Source: JBDFMH01 sp047238125
GTDB taxonomy: Bacteria; Pseudomonadota; Alphaproteobacteria; Sphingomonadales; Sphingomonadaceae
Direction: 5' to 3'
Assembly (NCBI RefSeq): GCF_047238125.1
Contig: NZ_JBDFMH010000001.1
Coordinates: 2,418,001-2,482,000, forward strand
DNA length: 64,000 nt
Positions 45,250 through 53,358 of the stretch are shown here, in pieces (the first letter of the stretch is position 1; each line of letters begins with the position of its first letter). Made by a program: the position numbers and the translations under genes. Under the pieces are notes generated by a model. It made no database searches. It was not told where the DNA came from and worked only from the letters and a program-made list of their open reading frames with translations.

Positions 45250-45806
45250 TCCCCGGCCAGCCGATCCCGCCGCTCAGCCTGCGCCGCGCCGACGCGGACG
45301 ATGCGGCGCGGCTGGCGCTGATCGGCGGGGCGACCTTCCTGGCGACCTTCGCGCATGATCATGGCGGCGACGATATCGTAGCGCATGCCACCGGCGCGCA
45401 CGGTGCGGCCTATTATGCGAAGGCGCTCGCCGATCCCCGATGCGCGCTGTGGCTGGTGGAGACTCCGCTGAAGGCTCCGGTCGGCTATGCCATGCTGTGC
45501 CCCCCGGAGATGGATTTCCAGACAGGACCGGGCGATCTGGAGCTGAAGCGCATCTACATGCTGCCCGGCTATGCCGGCGGCGGCTGGGGCCGACGGCTCG
45601 TGGAGGCGGTCGTCAGCGAGGCGCGCTCGCGCGGGGCCGCCCGGCTGCTGCTGTCGGTCTACGAACACAACCTGCCCTCGCAGGCCTTCTACGAGCGCAA
45701 CGGCTTCCGCTGGACCGGCGCGGCGCAGGACTTCATCACCGGCGGCACCGCATCCACCGACCTGATCTACGCACGCCCGCTTGAGCCTGCCGCGCCACTG
45801 GCCTAG
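45246..45806 (+). CDS. GNAT family N-acetyltransferase
   Basis: This 186-residue acetyltransferase has LSLRRADADDAARLALI at the start. The acetyl-CoA-binding loop is LKRIYMLPGYAGGGWGRRLVEAV, and YEHNLPSQAFYERNGFRWTG follows. The start is a TTG overlapping the sixA stop (TTGA). It is close to the RimI/YjaB-like general group; the substrate is unknown. Confidence 0.85.
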   Translation: MIPGQPIPPLSLRRADADDAARLALIGGATFLATFAHDHGGDDIVAHATGAHGAAYYAKALADPRCALWLVETPLKAPVGYAMLCPPEMDFQTGPGDLELKRIYMLPGYAGGGWGRRLVEAVVSEARSRGAARLLLSVYEHNLPSQAFYERNGFRWTGAAQDFITGGTASTDLIYARPLEPAAPLA

Positions 45807-45841
45807 ACGCCGCCGCCGACCCATTCACCACGGAGTATCCC

Positions 45842-46084
45842 ATGAGCGAAGGCAATGTCGCCGCCGATCAGTTGCGTCTGTTCATCGAACGCATCGAGCG
45901 GCTGGAGGAAGAGAAGAAGGGCATGGCCGACGATATCCGCGACGTCTACAACGAGGCCAAGAGCCAGGGCTATGACAGCAAGACGATGCGCGCCATCGTC
46001 CGCCTGCGGAAGATGGAGAAGCATGCCCGCGACGAGGCCGAGGCGCTGCTGGAAACATACAAGGCCGCGCTGGGCCTGAGCTGA
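45842..46084 (+). CDS. gapR: GapR family DNA-binding protein (DUF2312)
   Basis: This 80-residue protein begins MSEGNVAADQLRLFIERIER and continues LEEEKKGMADDIRDVYNEAK and MRAIVRLRKMEKHARDE. This is GapR, the alphaproteobacterial nucleoid-associated protein that binds overtwisted DNA in front of replication and transcription and assists topoisomerases. Length and sequence are typical. It lies between DNA-related genes (DinG-like upstream, yebC-ruvCA downstream). Confidence 0.92.
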   Translation: MSEGNVAADQLRLFIERIERLEEEKKGMADDIRDVYNEAKSQGYDSKTMRAIVRLRKMEKHARDEAEALLETYKAALGLS

Positions 46085-46107
46085 CGGACGGGCGGAGAGG
46101 CGGCGCG

Positions 46108-46779
46108 ATGATTCTCTACGGCAGTCCCGTCTCGCCCTTCGTGCAGCGCGTGCTGATCGCGGCTGCGGTGAAGGGGCACCGCCTGCCGGTGGGTGCCCCG
46201 CCCGGCGGCACGATGCAGGCGCCCGAATTCCTGGCGATCGCGCCGCTCGGCCGCATTCCGGTGCTGGCGCTGGGCGATGGCCGCCACCTGAGCGAATCGG
46301 GCGCGATCGTCGACTATCTCGATGCCGCGCTGGAGGGGCCGGCGCTGATCCCCGCCGACCCGTGGGAGCGTGGCCGCGCGCGCGAAATCGAGGCGATCGC
46401 CGGGCTGGAAGTGGCGGCCGGCCTGCGCCCCGCGCTGTTCGGCCGCGGCTTCAAGATGCCGATCGACGCTGCGGTGTGCGAAGCTGGCCTCGCGCAATAT
46501 GAGCGCGGCCTGGCCGCACTCGACCGGCTGATCGATCGCGACGGCCGCTATGCGATCGGCGATGTGCCCAGCGTGGCCGATCTGTTGCTGGGCCCGACGC
46601 TGGCGATGGCCGCCACGATCGATCCGTGGGCGCCCGCGCTGGCTGCGATCGCCGCGCATCCCGCGCTGGAAGCCTATCGCCGGCGGCTCGCCGAAGATCC
46701 GCTGTTCACCCCCGCCGCCGCCCAGATCGACGGGCTGGCCGCCTACATCGCCGCCAAGCATCAGGAGAAGCCGCAATGA
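46108..46779 (+). CDS. glutathione S-transferase family protein
   Basis: This 223-residue protein has an N-terminal thioredoxin-like domain (MILYGSPVSPFVQRVLIAA; LSESGAIVDYLDAAL as the glutathione-binding turn) and a helical C-terminal domain (~90-215). GST-type conjugation or peroxidase activity is inferred from the fold; the catalytic residue may be the Ser in GSPVSPF. Its stop overlaps the start of ybjQ. Confidence 0.88.
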   Translation: MILYGSPVSPFVQRVLIAAAVKGHRLPVGAPPGGTMQAPEFLAIAPLGRIPVLALGDGRHLSESGAIVDYLDAALEGPALIPADPWERGRAREIEAIAGLEVAAGLRPALFGRGFKMPIDAAVCEAGLAQYERGLAALDRLIDRDGRYAIGDVPSVADLLLGPTLAMAATIDPWAPALAAIAAHPALEAYRRRLAEDPLFTPAAAQIDGLAAYIAAKHQEKPQ

Positions 46780-47096
46780 TCGTCACCACCACGCCCACCG
46801 TGCAGGGCCGCGTCATCGCCGAGTATCGCGGCATCGTGACCGGCGAGGTGATCGTCGGCGCGAACATCTTCCGCGATCTGTTCGCATCGATCACTGATAT
46901 CGTGGGCGGGCGTTCGGGCGTCTATGAGAGCAAGCTGCGCGAGGCGCGCGAGCAGGCCTTCCGCGAGCTGGAGGCCGAGGCACGCGATCGCGGCGCCGAT
47001 GCCGTCGTCGGCGTCGACATCGATTACGAGGTGCTCGGCAAGGATGGATCGATGCTGATGGTGTCCGCATCCGGCACGGCCGTGAAGCTCGGATGA
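46776..47096 (+). CDS. YbjQ family protein (DUF74)
   Basis: This 106-residue YbjQ/DUF74 protein has MIVTTTPTVQGRVIAEYRGIVTGEV and the end segment EAEARDRGADAVVGVDIDYE. The family forms a pentameric small fold of unknown function. ATG 46776 overlaps the GST stop by 4 bp; its own stop overlaps the next gene's ATG. Confidence 0.92.
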   Translation: MIVTTTPTVQGRVIAEYRGIVTGEVIVGANIFRDLFASITDIVGGRSGVYESKLREAREQAFRELEAEARDRGADAVVGVDIDYEVLGKDGSMLMVSASGTAVKLG

Positions 47097-47836
47097 TCGT
47101 GGCCACTGCGGGCGAGGTCCGCGCGTCGCTGTGGCGCCACTTGCGCGCGCCGGTGATGAGCGCGGAGCTGTGGCTGGCGACCGCATTCGTGACGATCGGC
47201 ACCAACCTGCTCGATTTCGCGACCGTGCCGGTGCCGGGCACCAAGCCCGGGGCAGCCTTCATCGTCGCGGCGATCGTGCGCGTGGGGCTGGTGTTCTGGA
47301 TCGGCTATGTGCTGACGCGGCGGATGGCCCAGTTGCCGGATCCCTGGGCGATCCGGCCTTCGCTGGCGCGGTACTTCCTTTTCGGCCTCCTGATGGCGGC
47401 GGCGTTCGCCATCCTCGTGAAGCTGGCAGACCTGGCGCAGCCCGCCGAGCCATCGCTGGCGAGCGAATGGCTGGCCATGCTGGTGGCGGTGGCGATCTGG
47501 TCCGCGCTTACGATCAAGCTGATCGCATGGAACGCCGCGCTTTCGCTGGATGCGCCGTTCCGCGCGCTGCCGGGCATCTGGCGCGATCTGCGCGGGGCCG
47601 GGGTGGCGCTGGCGATGGTGTTCCTGCAGGTGATCCTGCCGTTCGCTGCGATCCATTACGCGCTGACGCTGGTCGGGCTGCGGCTGGCGCTGTCGGGCAC
47701 CGCGCTGGCCGCGCTCGCGGTGGTCGACGGCGTTGTCTCGGCAATCCAGCTGGTGCTGTCGGCGGCGCTGTCAGTGGTCGCGTGGCGGATCGCGCGCGCC
47801 GCGCCGGGCTTGCAGGTCGGCCCCGCCCCCCGCTAG
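47093..47836 (+). CDS. hypothetical multi-pass membrane protein
   Basis: This 247-residue protein has about six membrane segments (for example residues ~55-75, 97-115 and 155-190) and little extra-membrane sequence. It was not assigned to a family. The start is ATG 47093 within ATGA of ybjQ. It may be translationally coupled. The yebC gene begins 40 bp later. Confidence 0.65.
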   Translation: MIVATAGEVRASLWRHLRAPVMSAELWLATAFVTIGTNLLDFATVPVPGTKPGAAFIVAAIVRVGLVFWIGYVLTRRMAQLPDPWAIRPSLARYFLFGLLMAAAFAILVKLADLAQPAEPSLASEWLAMLVAVAIWSALTIKLIAWNAALSLDAPFRALPGIWRDLRGAGVALAMVFLQVILPFAAIHYALTLVGLRLALSGTALAALAVVDGVVSAIQLVLSAALSVVAWRIARAAPGLQVGPAPR

Positions 47837-47876
47837 AGCCGCCTATCCGCATCAGCAGACGAGAGACGACGGCGCC

Positions 47877-48623
47877 ATGGCCGGCCATTCCAAGTTCAAG
47901 AACATCATGCACCGCAAGGGTGCGCAGGATAAGAAGCGTTCGGCGCTGTTCTCCAAGCTCAGCCGCGAAGTCACGGTGGCAGCCAAGATGGGCCTGCCCG
48001 ATCCGGCGATGAACGCGCGACTGCGCGCGGCGGTGCTGGCGGCGCGGGCGGGCGGGATGCCCAAGGACAATATCGAGCGCGCCATCAACAAGGCATCGGG
48101 CAGCGAGGGCGAGAATTACGAAGAGATCCGCTACGAAGGCTTCGGCCCGGGCGGCGTGGCGCTGATCATCGAGACGCTGACCGACAACCGCAACCGCACC
48201 GCGACCAACGTGCGCACCGCGGTTTCCAAGAATGGCGGCAATCTGGGCGCAGGCGGGTCCGTCAGCCACGGGTTCGACCGGATGGGGCTGATCAGCTATC
48301 CGGTGAAGGCCGGCGATCCCGATGCGGTGTTCGAGGCGGCGCTGGAAGCCGGTGCCGAGGATGTAAGCTCGAGCGAGGATGGCCACGAGATCTGGACTGC
48401 GTCGGAAACGCTGCACGAAGTCGCCAAGGCACTGGAAGCGGCCTTGGGCGAGCCCGAAGGTACCAAGCTCGCCTGGCGGCCGCAGACGATGGTGACGGTG
48501 GATGCCGCCGATGCCGAGAAGCTGCTGAAGCTGATCGACGCGCTCGACGATGACGATGATGTCCAGCAGGTCTGGGGCAATTACGACGTGCCCGAAGACG
48601 TGATGGAGAAGCTGGGAGGCTGA
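47877..48623 (+). CDS. yebC: YebC/PmpR family regulator
   Basis: This 248-residue protein begins MAGHSKFKNIMHRKGAQDKKR, the family hallmark, and contains RYEGFGPGGVALIIE and GANVRTAVSKNGG-like NVRTAVSKNGGNLG. YebC proteins act as transcriptional regulators or in ribosome rescue at polyproline stretches. Start 47877 is fixed by the conserved N-terminus. It precedes ruvC by 5 bp, the usual order. Confidence 0.97.
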   Translation: MAGHSKFKNIMHRKGAQDKKRSALFSKLSREVTVAAKMGLPDPAMNARLRAAVLAARAGGMPKDNIERAINKASGSEGENYEEIRYEGFGPGGVALIIETLTDNRNRTATNVRTAVSKNGGNLGAGGSVSHGFDRMGLISYPVKAGDPDAVFEAALEAGAEDVSSSEDGHEIWTASETLHEVAKALEAALGEPEGTKLAWRPQTMVTVDAADAEKLLKLIDALDDDDDVQQVWGNYDVPEDVMEKLGG

Positions 48624-48628
48624 CCGCG

Positions 48629-49123
48629 TTGATCCTGATCGGCTTCGATCCCGGGCTCGGCACCACCGGCTGGGGCGTGATCGCGGCCGAGGGCAACCGG
48701 CTTTCGCACATTGCCAACGGGCAGGTGCGGACCGACGCCGCCCAGCCGCTGGCGGCGCGGCTAGTGGTGCTGCACGATGCGCTAGCCGACTTGCTGGCGC
48801 GCTTTGCGCCGGGCGGCGCCGCGGTCGAGGAAGTGTTCGTCAACAGCAACCCGCAATCGACGCTGAGGCTCGGCCAGGCGCGCGGCGTGGTGCTGCTGGC
48901 GGCGGCCCGCACCGGGCTGACGGTGGGCGAATATGCGCCGCGGCTTATCAAGAAGGCGGTGGTCGGCACCGGCACCGCTGAGAAAGCGCAGGTCCACGCG
49001 ATGATCGCGCGGCTGCTGCCCGGCGCCAAGATCGCCGGCGCGGATGCGGCCGATGCGCTGGCGGTGGCGATCACCCATGCGCATCACCTGGCCAGCGTCC
49101 GCAGCCTGGGCCGCGTGGCATGA
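48629..49123 (+). CDS. ruvC: Holliday junction resolvase RuvC
   Basis: This 164-residue resolvase dimer cuts four-way junctions. The catalytic acids lie in LIGFDPGLGTTGWG (first Asp), AAVEEVFVNSNPQS (Glu) and ADAADALAVAITHAHH (last Asp pair). The start is TTG 48629, 5 bp after the yebC stop, giving the conserved N-terminus MILIGFDPGLG. It works with RuvAB. Confidence 0.96.
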   Translation: MILIGFDPGLGTTGWGVIAAEGNRLSHIANGQVRTDAAQPLAARLVVLHDALADLLARFAPGGAAVEEVFVNSNPQSTLRLGQARGVVLLAAARTGLTVGEYAPRLIKKAVVGTGTAEKAQVHAMIARLLPGAKIAGADAADALAVAITHAHHLASVRSLGRVA

Positions 49124-49719
49124 TCGCACGGCTGAGCGGCGTGCTGGCGGAGGCGGGCGCGGATCATCTGGTGATCGATGTCGGCGGGGTCGGCTATCTG
49201 GCGCAGGCATCTGCGCGCACGCTGGCAGCGGTCGGCCCGGTCGGCGGCCAGGTGATGCTCTATACCGAGATGCAGGTGCGCGAGGATGCGATCACGCTGT
49301 TCGGCTTCGGATCGGCGTCGGAGCGCGACTGGTTCCGGCTGCTGACCGGCGTGCAGGGCGTGGGCGGGCGCGTCGCGCTCGCGATCCTGTCGGTGCTGGA
49401 GCCGATCGAGCTGGTGCGCGCGGTGGCGGCCGGCGACAAGGCGATGGTGGCGCGCGCCAACGGCGTCGGCCCCAAGCTCGCCCAACGCATCGTGATGGAG
49501 CTGAGGGACAAGGCCGGCCCGGCGATCGGCCCGCTCCAAGCCGCCGGCGCCACCCCGGCGCCGAAAGGGGCGAGCGCCGATGCGCTGTCCGCGCTTGCCA
49601 ATCTGGGGTTCCGCGCGGCCGATGCCGCCGCCGCCGTCAGCGCAGCCGAAGCGGAGCTTGGCGAGAGCGCGACGCTGGATGCGCTGGTCCGCCTCGCCCT
49701 GCGCAAGGCGGCGCGCTAG
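49120..49719 (+). CDS. ruvA: Holliday junction branch migration protein RuvA
   Basis: This 199-residue RuvA has an OB-fold N-domain (MIARLSGVLAEAGADHLVIDVGGVGY), then tandem helix-hairpin-helix motifs (LLTGVQGVGGRVALAILS and NGVGPKLAQRIVMEL). The C-terminal UBA-like domain III (SALANLGFRAADAAAAV) contacts RuvB. It overlaps ruvC by 4 bp. The usual partner ruvB does not follow; the next gene is a convergent permease. Confidence 0.97.
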   Translation: MIARLSGVLAEAGADHLVIDVGGVGYLAQASARTLAAVGPVGGQVMLYTEMQVREDAITLFGFGSASERDWFRLLTGVQGVGGRVALAILSVLEPIELVRAVAAGDKAMVARANGVGPKLAQRIVMELRDKAGPAIGPLQAAGATPAPKGASADALSALANLGFRAADAAAAVSAAEAELGESATLDALVRLALRKAAR

Positions 49720-49727
49720 CGGGCGAG

Positions 49728-49755
49728 GATCGGGCCGGCGGGTGGGCCGGCCGAT
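49728..49755. terminator. GC-rich hairpin between convergent ruvA and permease gene
   Basis: GATCGGGCCGGC and GCCGGCCGATC pair with one bulge around a GGGTGG loop. It lies 8 bp after the ruvA stop. No T-tract is seen, so it is only a possible bidirectional terminator. Confidence 0.35.
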
Positions 49756-49770
49756 CCCCTCCCCGCCCGA

Positions 49771-51333
49771 TCAGGCCTTCACTTCGCCATCGGGCATGTT
49801 CGGATCCAGTTCCGGCACTTCGACAATGCCGCGGCCGAGATGGCTGGAGCGGTAGCCATAGACGAAATAGATCAGCAGGCCGAATGCGCCCCAGATCGGC
49901 AGCACCAGCATCGCATCCAGCGGCAAGTTGAAGAACAGAAATACGCAGCCCGCGATCGTCGCCGGGCCGATCAGCCACAGCAGCGGCGTGCGAAACTTGC
50001 GCGGCCGGTTCGGCTCGGTCTTGCGCAGCATCATCACCGCGATCGCCACCATCATGAACGCATAGAGCGTGCCGGCATTGGCGATGTCGGCCAGCTTGCC
50101 GACCGGCAGGAAGGCCGCAGCGAAGGCCACCACCGCGCCGGTCAGCGCGGTCACGATGTAGGGCGTCTTCCACTTCGGATGGATGGTCGAGAGCTTCTCC
50201 GGCAGCAGGCCATCGCGCGACATCACGAAGAAGATGCGGGTCTGGCCGAACAGCAGGATCAGGATGACCGAAGGCAGCGCCAGGAAGGCGGCGATGCCAA
50301 GCATGTTGCCGACCGTGGAAAACCCGATCGCGCGCAGCACATGCGCCAGCGCCTCGTTCGAGCAGACCAGCGCGCCGGCATGTTCGGGCATCGCGCACTG
50401 ACGGGCCAGTTCTTCCGACCCGGCGGGGAACGGCACGCCGCCCGGGCCCATGATCGGCTGGCCACCGATCGTACCGACCGCGCCGGCCGCAACGAGGATG
50501 TAGAACACGGTGCAGAACAGCAAGCTGGCGATCAGCCCGATCGGCACGTTGCGCTGTGGGTCTTTCGTCTCTTCAGCCGCGGTCGAGACGGCATCGAAGC
50601 CGACATAGGCGAAGAAGATCGTGGCTGCCGCGCCGACCGCGCCCACGCCAGTTCCGAACCCGCCGAACACGCCGGCGGGAAGAAATGGGTTGAAGTTGGC
50701 GGTGTTGAACTGATCGCTCGGCAGCGTCAGCACGATGAAGGCAGTCAGCGCGGTCACCTTGATCAGCACCAGCACCGCATTGACGCGCGCGGATTCTGTG
50801 GTGCCGATCATCAGCAGCCAGGTTACCGCCAGTGCGATCAGCACGGCCGGCAGGTTGATCAGCCCGCCCGGCGATCCGCCCAGCGCCAGCGGCGCGGACG
50901 CAAGCCAGGGTGGCAGCGATACCCCCAGGAATTCATTCAGGATAGTGCCGCTGAAGTAGCCCGACCAGCCGACCGAAACCGCGCTGGCGGCGACCGCATA
51001 TTCCAGGATCAGCGCCCAGCCGACCGTCCATGCGAGCGCTTCGCCCATCACCGAATAGGTATAGGTGTAAGCCGATCCAGCGACCGGGATCATCGCCGCG
51101 ATTTCGGCATAGCAGAGCGCCGCCACGATGCAGATCGCACCCGCGATCGCGAAGGCCAGCATCAGACCGGGGCCAGCCTTCTGTGCGCCAGCCGCAGTCA
51201 GCACGAAGATGCCCGTGCCGATCACGCAGCCGATGCCGAACAGCGTCAGCTGGAACCAGCCGAGCGAGCGATGCAGCGATTTCTTCTCGGCGGTACGCAG
51301 AATGGCGTCGAGCGGTTTGACGCGAAAATCCAT
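49771..51333 (-). CDS. APC family amino acid permease
   Basis: This 520-residue transporter has about 12 membrane segments. The N-terminal FQLTLFGIGCVIGTGIFVLTAAGAQK is the substrate-binding unwound helix typical of the APC superfamily (GxGIF motif). AFFAYVGFDAVSTAAEETKDPQRN is also hallmark. A long insertion (GGQPIMGPGGVPFPAGSEEL) lies in the periplasmic loop. It is closest in look to cationic amino acid transporter-type permeases; the substrate is not clear. AAGGGGAT precedes its ATG. Confidence 0.92.
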   Translation of the reverse strand: MDFRVKPLDAILRTAEKKSLHRSLGWFQLTLFGIGCVIGTGIFVLTAAGAQKAGPGLMLAFAIAGAICIVAALCYAEIAAMIPVAGSAYTYTYSVMGEALAWTVGWALILEYAVAASAVSVGWSGYFSGTILNEFLGVSLPPWLASAPLALGGSPGGLINLPAVLIALAVTWLLMIGTTESARVNAVLVLIKVTALTAFIVLTLPSDQFNTANFNPFLPAGVFGGFGTGVGAVGAAATIFFAYVGFDAVSTAAEETKDPQRNVPIGLIASLLFCTVFYILVAAGAVGTIGGQPIMGPGGVPFPAGSEELARQCAMPEHAGALVCSNEALAHVLRAIGFSTVGNMLGIAAFLALPSVILILLFGQTRIFFVMSRDGLLPEKLSTIHPKWKTPYIVTALTGAVVAFAAAFLPVGKLADIANAGTLYAFMMVAIAVMMLRKTEPNRPRKFRTPLLWLIGPATIAGCVFLFFNLPLDAMLVLPIWGAFGLLIYFVYGYRSSHLGRGIVEVPELDPNMPDGEVKA

Positions 51334-51443
51334 TCAATATCCCCTTGAGTAGCGCTGCAGCCGGCGTTTCGCCCGCGCGCGCCCTGATCTATCGTTGGCG
51401 GCAAGCCTAACGGGTGCGGCCCGCCGCGCAACAAGATTGTCTT

Positions 51444-51830
51444 TCAGGATGAAAAGCCCGGCAGCATCGCGCCCATCTGCCGCCCGCCGAAGATATGGAC
51501 GTGCAGGTGCGGCACTTCCTGGTGGCCATGGCCGCCGATATTGGCGAGCAGCCGGTATCCGGGAGTAGGCAGCCCGGCATCGCGCGCCACCTGGCCGACG
51601 GCGCGCACGAAGCCAGCGAGCTCCGCATCGGATGCGCGGGCGGAGAAATCGTCCCACGACACGTAAGGCCCCTTGGGGATCACCAGCAGGTGGACGGGCG
51701 CCTGCGGGTTGATGTCGTGGAAGGCGAGCGCATGATCGTCTTCATAGACCTTGCGGCACGGAATCTCGCCGCGCAGGATCTTGGCGAAGATGTTGCTGTC
51801 GTCATAGGGCTGGGTGGCATCGATCGGCAT
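51444..51830 (-). CDS. HIT family protein (HinT-like)
   Basis: This 128-residue histidine-triad nucleotide hydrolase has NIFAKILRGEIPCRKVYEDD at the start. The triad is EVPHLHVHIFGGR with HxHxH. The family hydrolyses adenosine phosphoramidates. Start 51830 gives MPIDATQPYDDSNIF with GGAGC upstream; the frame to 52049 was rejected. The adjacent gene upstream is the ScfR-like regulator, 23 bp away, and the two may be co-transcribed. Confidence 0.92.
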   Translation of the reverse strand: MPIDATQPYDDSNIFAKILRGEIPCRKVYEDDHALAFHDINPQAPVHLLVIPKGPYVSWDDFSARASDAELAGFVRAVGQVARDAGLPTPGYRLLANIGGHGHQEVPHLHVHIFGGRQMGAMLPGFSS

Positions 51831-51853
51831 GGCTGCTCCCTTCGGATCGTGGA

Positions 51854-53245
51854 TCAGAGCACGCGATAGGGCACGACATCGCGGATGTCGGGATCGACCG
51901 CGATCGGCCGATCCGCCGGCGGAAACGCGCGCTGGTCGCAATCCGGTCGCGGGCATTGCCGGCAGGATGTGCCGATCGGGGTGGCGGCACGGCTGCCCAT
52001 GTCGAGCCCATCGGCATAGACGAAGTCGCGCGCGTGGACGTCCTCGCATCCCAGCGCCACCGCATAGCGGCGCGGCGGCCGATCATAGCTGGCACTGGGC
52101 TTCACCAGCCCCTTGGCCATCGAGACGTAGCGCACGCCATCGGGCGTCTCGGCCAGCTGCACGAGGATGCGGTCGGGAATGGCGACCGCCTCGTGCACGA
52201 TCCAAAGCGGGCAGGCACCGCCGAAGCGGGCGAACTGCAGCCGCGTGGCCGAATGGCGTTTGGTGACGTTGCCCGCCATGTCGATCCGGCAGAAGAACAG
52301 CGGGATGCCGCGCGCGCCGGGCCGCTGCAATGTGGACAGGCGGTGGCAGGCCTGTTCGAAGCTGACGCCGAACCGCTGGCGCAGCCGATCGATATCGTGG
52401 CGCACGTCGCGGGCGGCTTCGCGGAAGCGGCCATAGGGCATCAGCAGCGCGCCCGCGGCATAGTTGGCCAAGCCCACCGACAGCAGCGTGCGCGCGATCT
52501 CACTGGGCAGGTCGGCGGCGGCCGTCACGGCCTCGATCGGCTCGGCCAGTTCCAGCGCGGCGATGCGATGCGCAATCAGGAAACGCCGGCTCTCGGGCGG
52601 CAGCGCGCGATCGATCGCCAGCGTGCCGCCGATGCGATCCAGTGCGGATAGCGGCCCGTCGCTGCCCGCCGCCGTCAGCCGGATGCCGTGCAGCGTCGCC
52701 AGCCGCTCGGCCATCACCGCTTCCTCGGGCTCGACCATCCGCGACAGAGTCTCCGCCGCGCGGTCGATCGGATCGACATAGTTGCCGGCGGCATGAAACC
52801 AGTCGCGCACTTCTTCCCAGGGCTGGCGCGACCCCTCGCCTGCGAGCAGCGCCTCGTCCGCGATCTGGCGCATCTCTTCGGACCGGCGCCAGGCGGCGTG
52901 CATCGCCAGGAAGCGATCGACCAGTTCGGGTTGATGTTCGACCGCGCGGGCCAGCCCCTCGAACGCAGGGGTGCGCGCGAACAGGGGATCGGACAGCGCT
53001 TCGCGGATCGCGGCCAGCCGGCGGGCATGGGCGTCGTCGTCGCCGCCGAACCAGTCGAGCGGAAAGGACAGCGCCAGCGCATCGGCGACCGAGGTGGTGA
53101 TCGGCCGCTCGTCATTCTCCAGCTGCGAAAGATAGCTGACCGAGAGCCCCAGCCGATCCGCCATCGCAGCCTGCGCCAGGCCGGCGCGTGCGCGCAGCGC
53201 CCTCAGCTCGCGCCCGGCGAACAGCCGCGCCCTGGAATCGGCCAT
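51854..53245 (-). CDS. ScfR-family (short-chain acyl-CoA responsive) transcriptional regulator
   Basis: This 463-residue regulator has an N-terminal XRE-type helix-turn-helix (residues ~10-66: LRALRARAGLAQAAMADRLG, VSYLSQLENDERP). A central IrrE-like domain (~190-320) carries a degenerate zinc-peptidase helix (HRIAALELAE, without HExxH). The C-terminal DUF2083 domain ends in a cysteine cluster (SCRQCPRPDCDQRAF). This is the architecture of PccR/RamB-type ScfRs that sense acyl-CoAs. It is divergent from the propionyl-CoA carboxylase operon. Control of that operon is the natural inference. Confidence 0.88.
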   Translation of the reverse strand: MADSRARLFAGRELRALRARAGLAQAAMADRLGLSVSYLSQLENDERPITTSVADALALSFPLDWFGGDDDAHARRLAAIREALSDPLFARTPAFEGLARAVEHQPELVDRFLAMHAAWRRSEEMRQIADEALLAGEGSRQPWEEVRDWFHAAGNYVDPIDRAAETLSRMVEPEEAVMAERLATLHGIRLTAAGSDGPLSALDRIGGTLAIDRALPPESRRFLIAHRIAALELAEPIEAVTAAADLPSEIARTLLSVGLANYAAGALLMPYGRFREAARDVRHDIDRLRQRFGVSFEQACHRLSTLQRPGARGIPLFFCRIDMAGNVTKRHSATRLQFARFGGACPLWIVHEAVAIPDRILVQLAETPDGVRYVSMAKGLVKPSASYDRPPRRYAVALGCEDVHARDFVYADGLDMGSRAATPIGTSCRQCPRPDCDQRAFPPADRPIAVDPDIRDVVPYRVL

Positions 53246-53276
53246 CGCTTCCGCCTCCGCGTTGCGAACCGCACGC

Positions 53277-53310
53277 TTTGCAACTTCGCAAATTCACAAT
53301 TGCACTTTGC
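53277..53310. promoter_or_regulatory. candidate ScfR operator upstream of pccB
   Basis: TTTGC-N6-GCAAA (53277-53292) is a perfect inverted repeat, and a second TTGCACTTTGC lies at 53300-53310. The TTTGCAA-type words resemble sites reported for PccR/RamB regulators. The region is the 113-bp divergent gap between the regulator and pccB. Confidence 0.55.
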
Positions 53311-53358
53311 GGGCGCGGCTGGAAGGGAAAAGCCGACACGCGCTGCGAAAGGGCCTTC

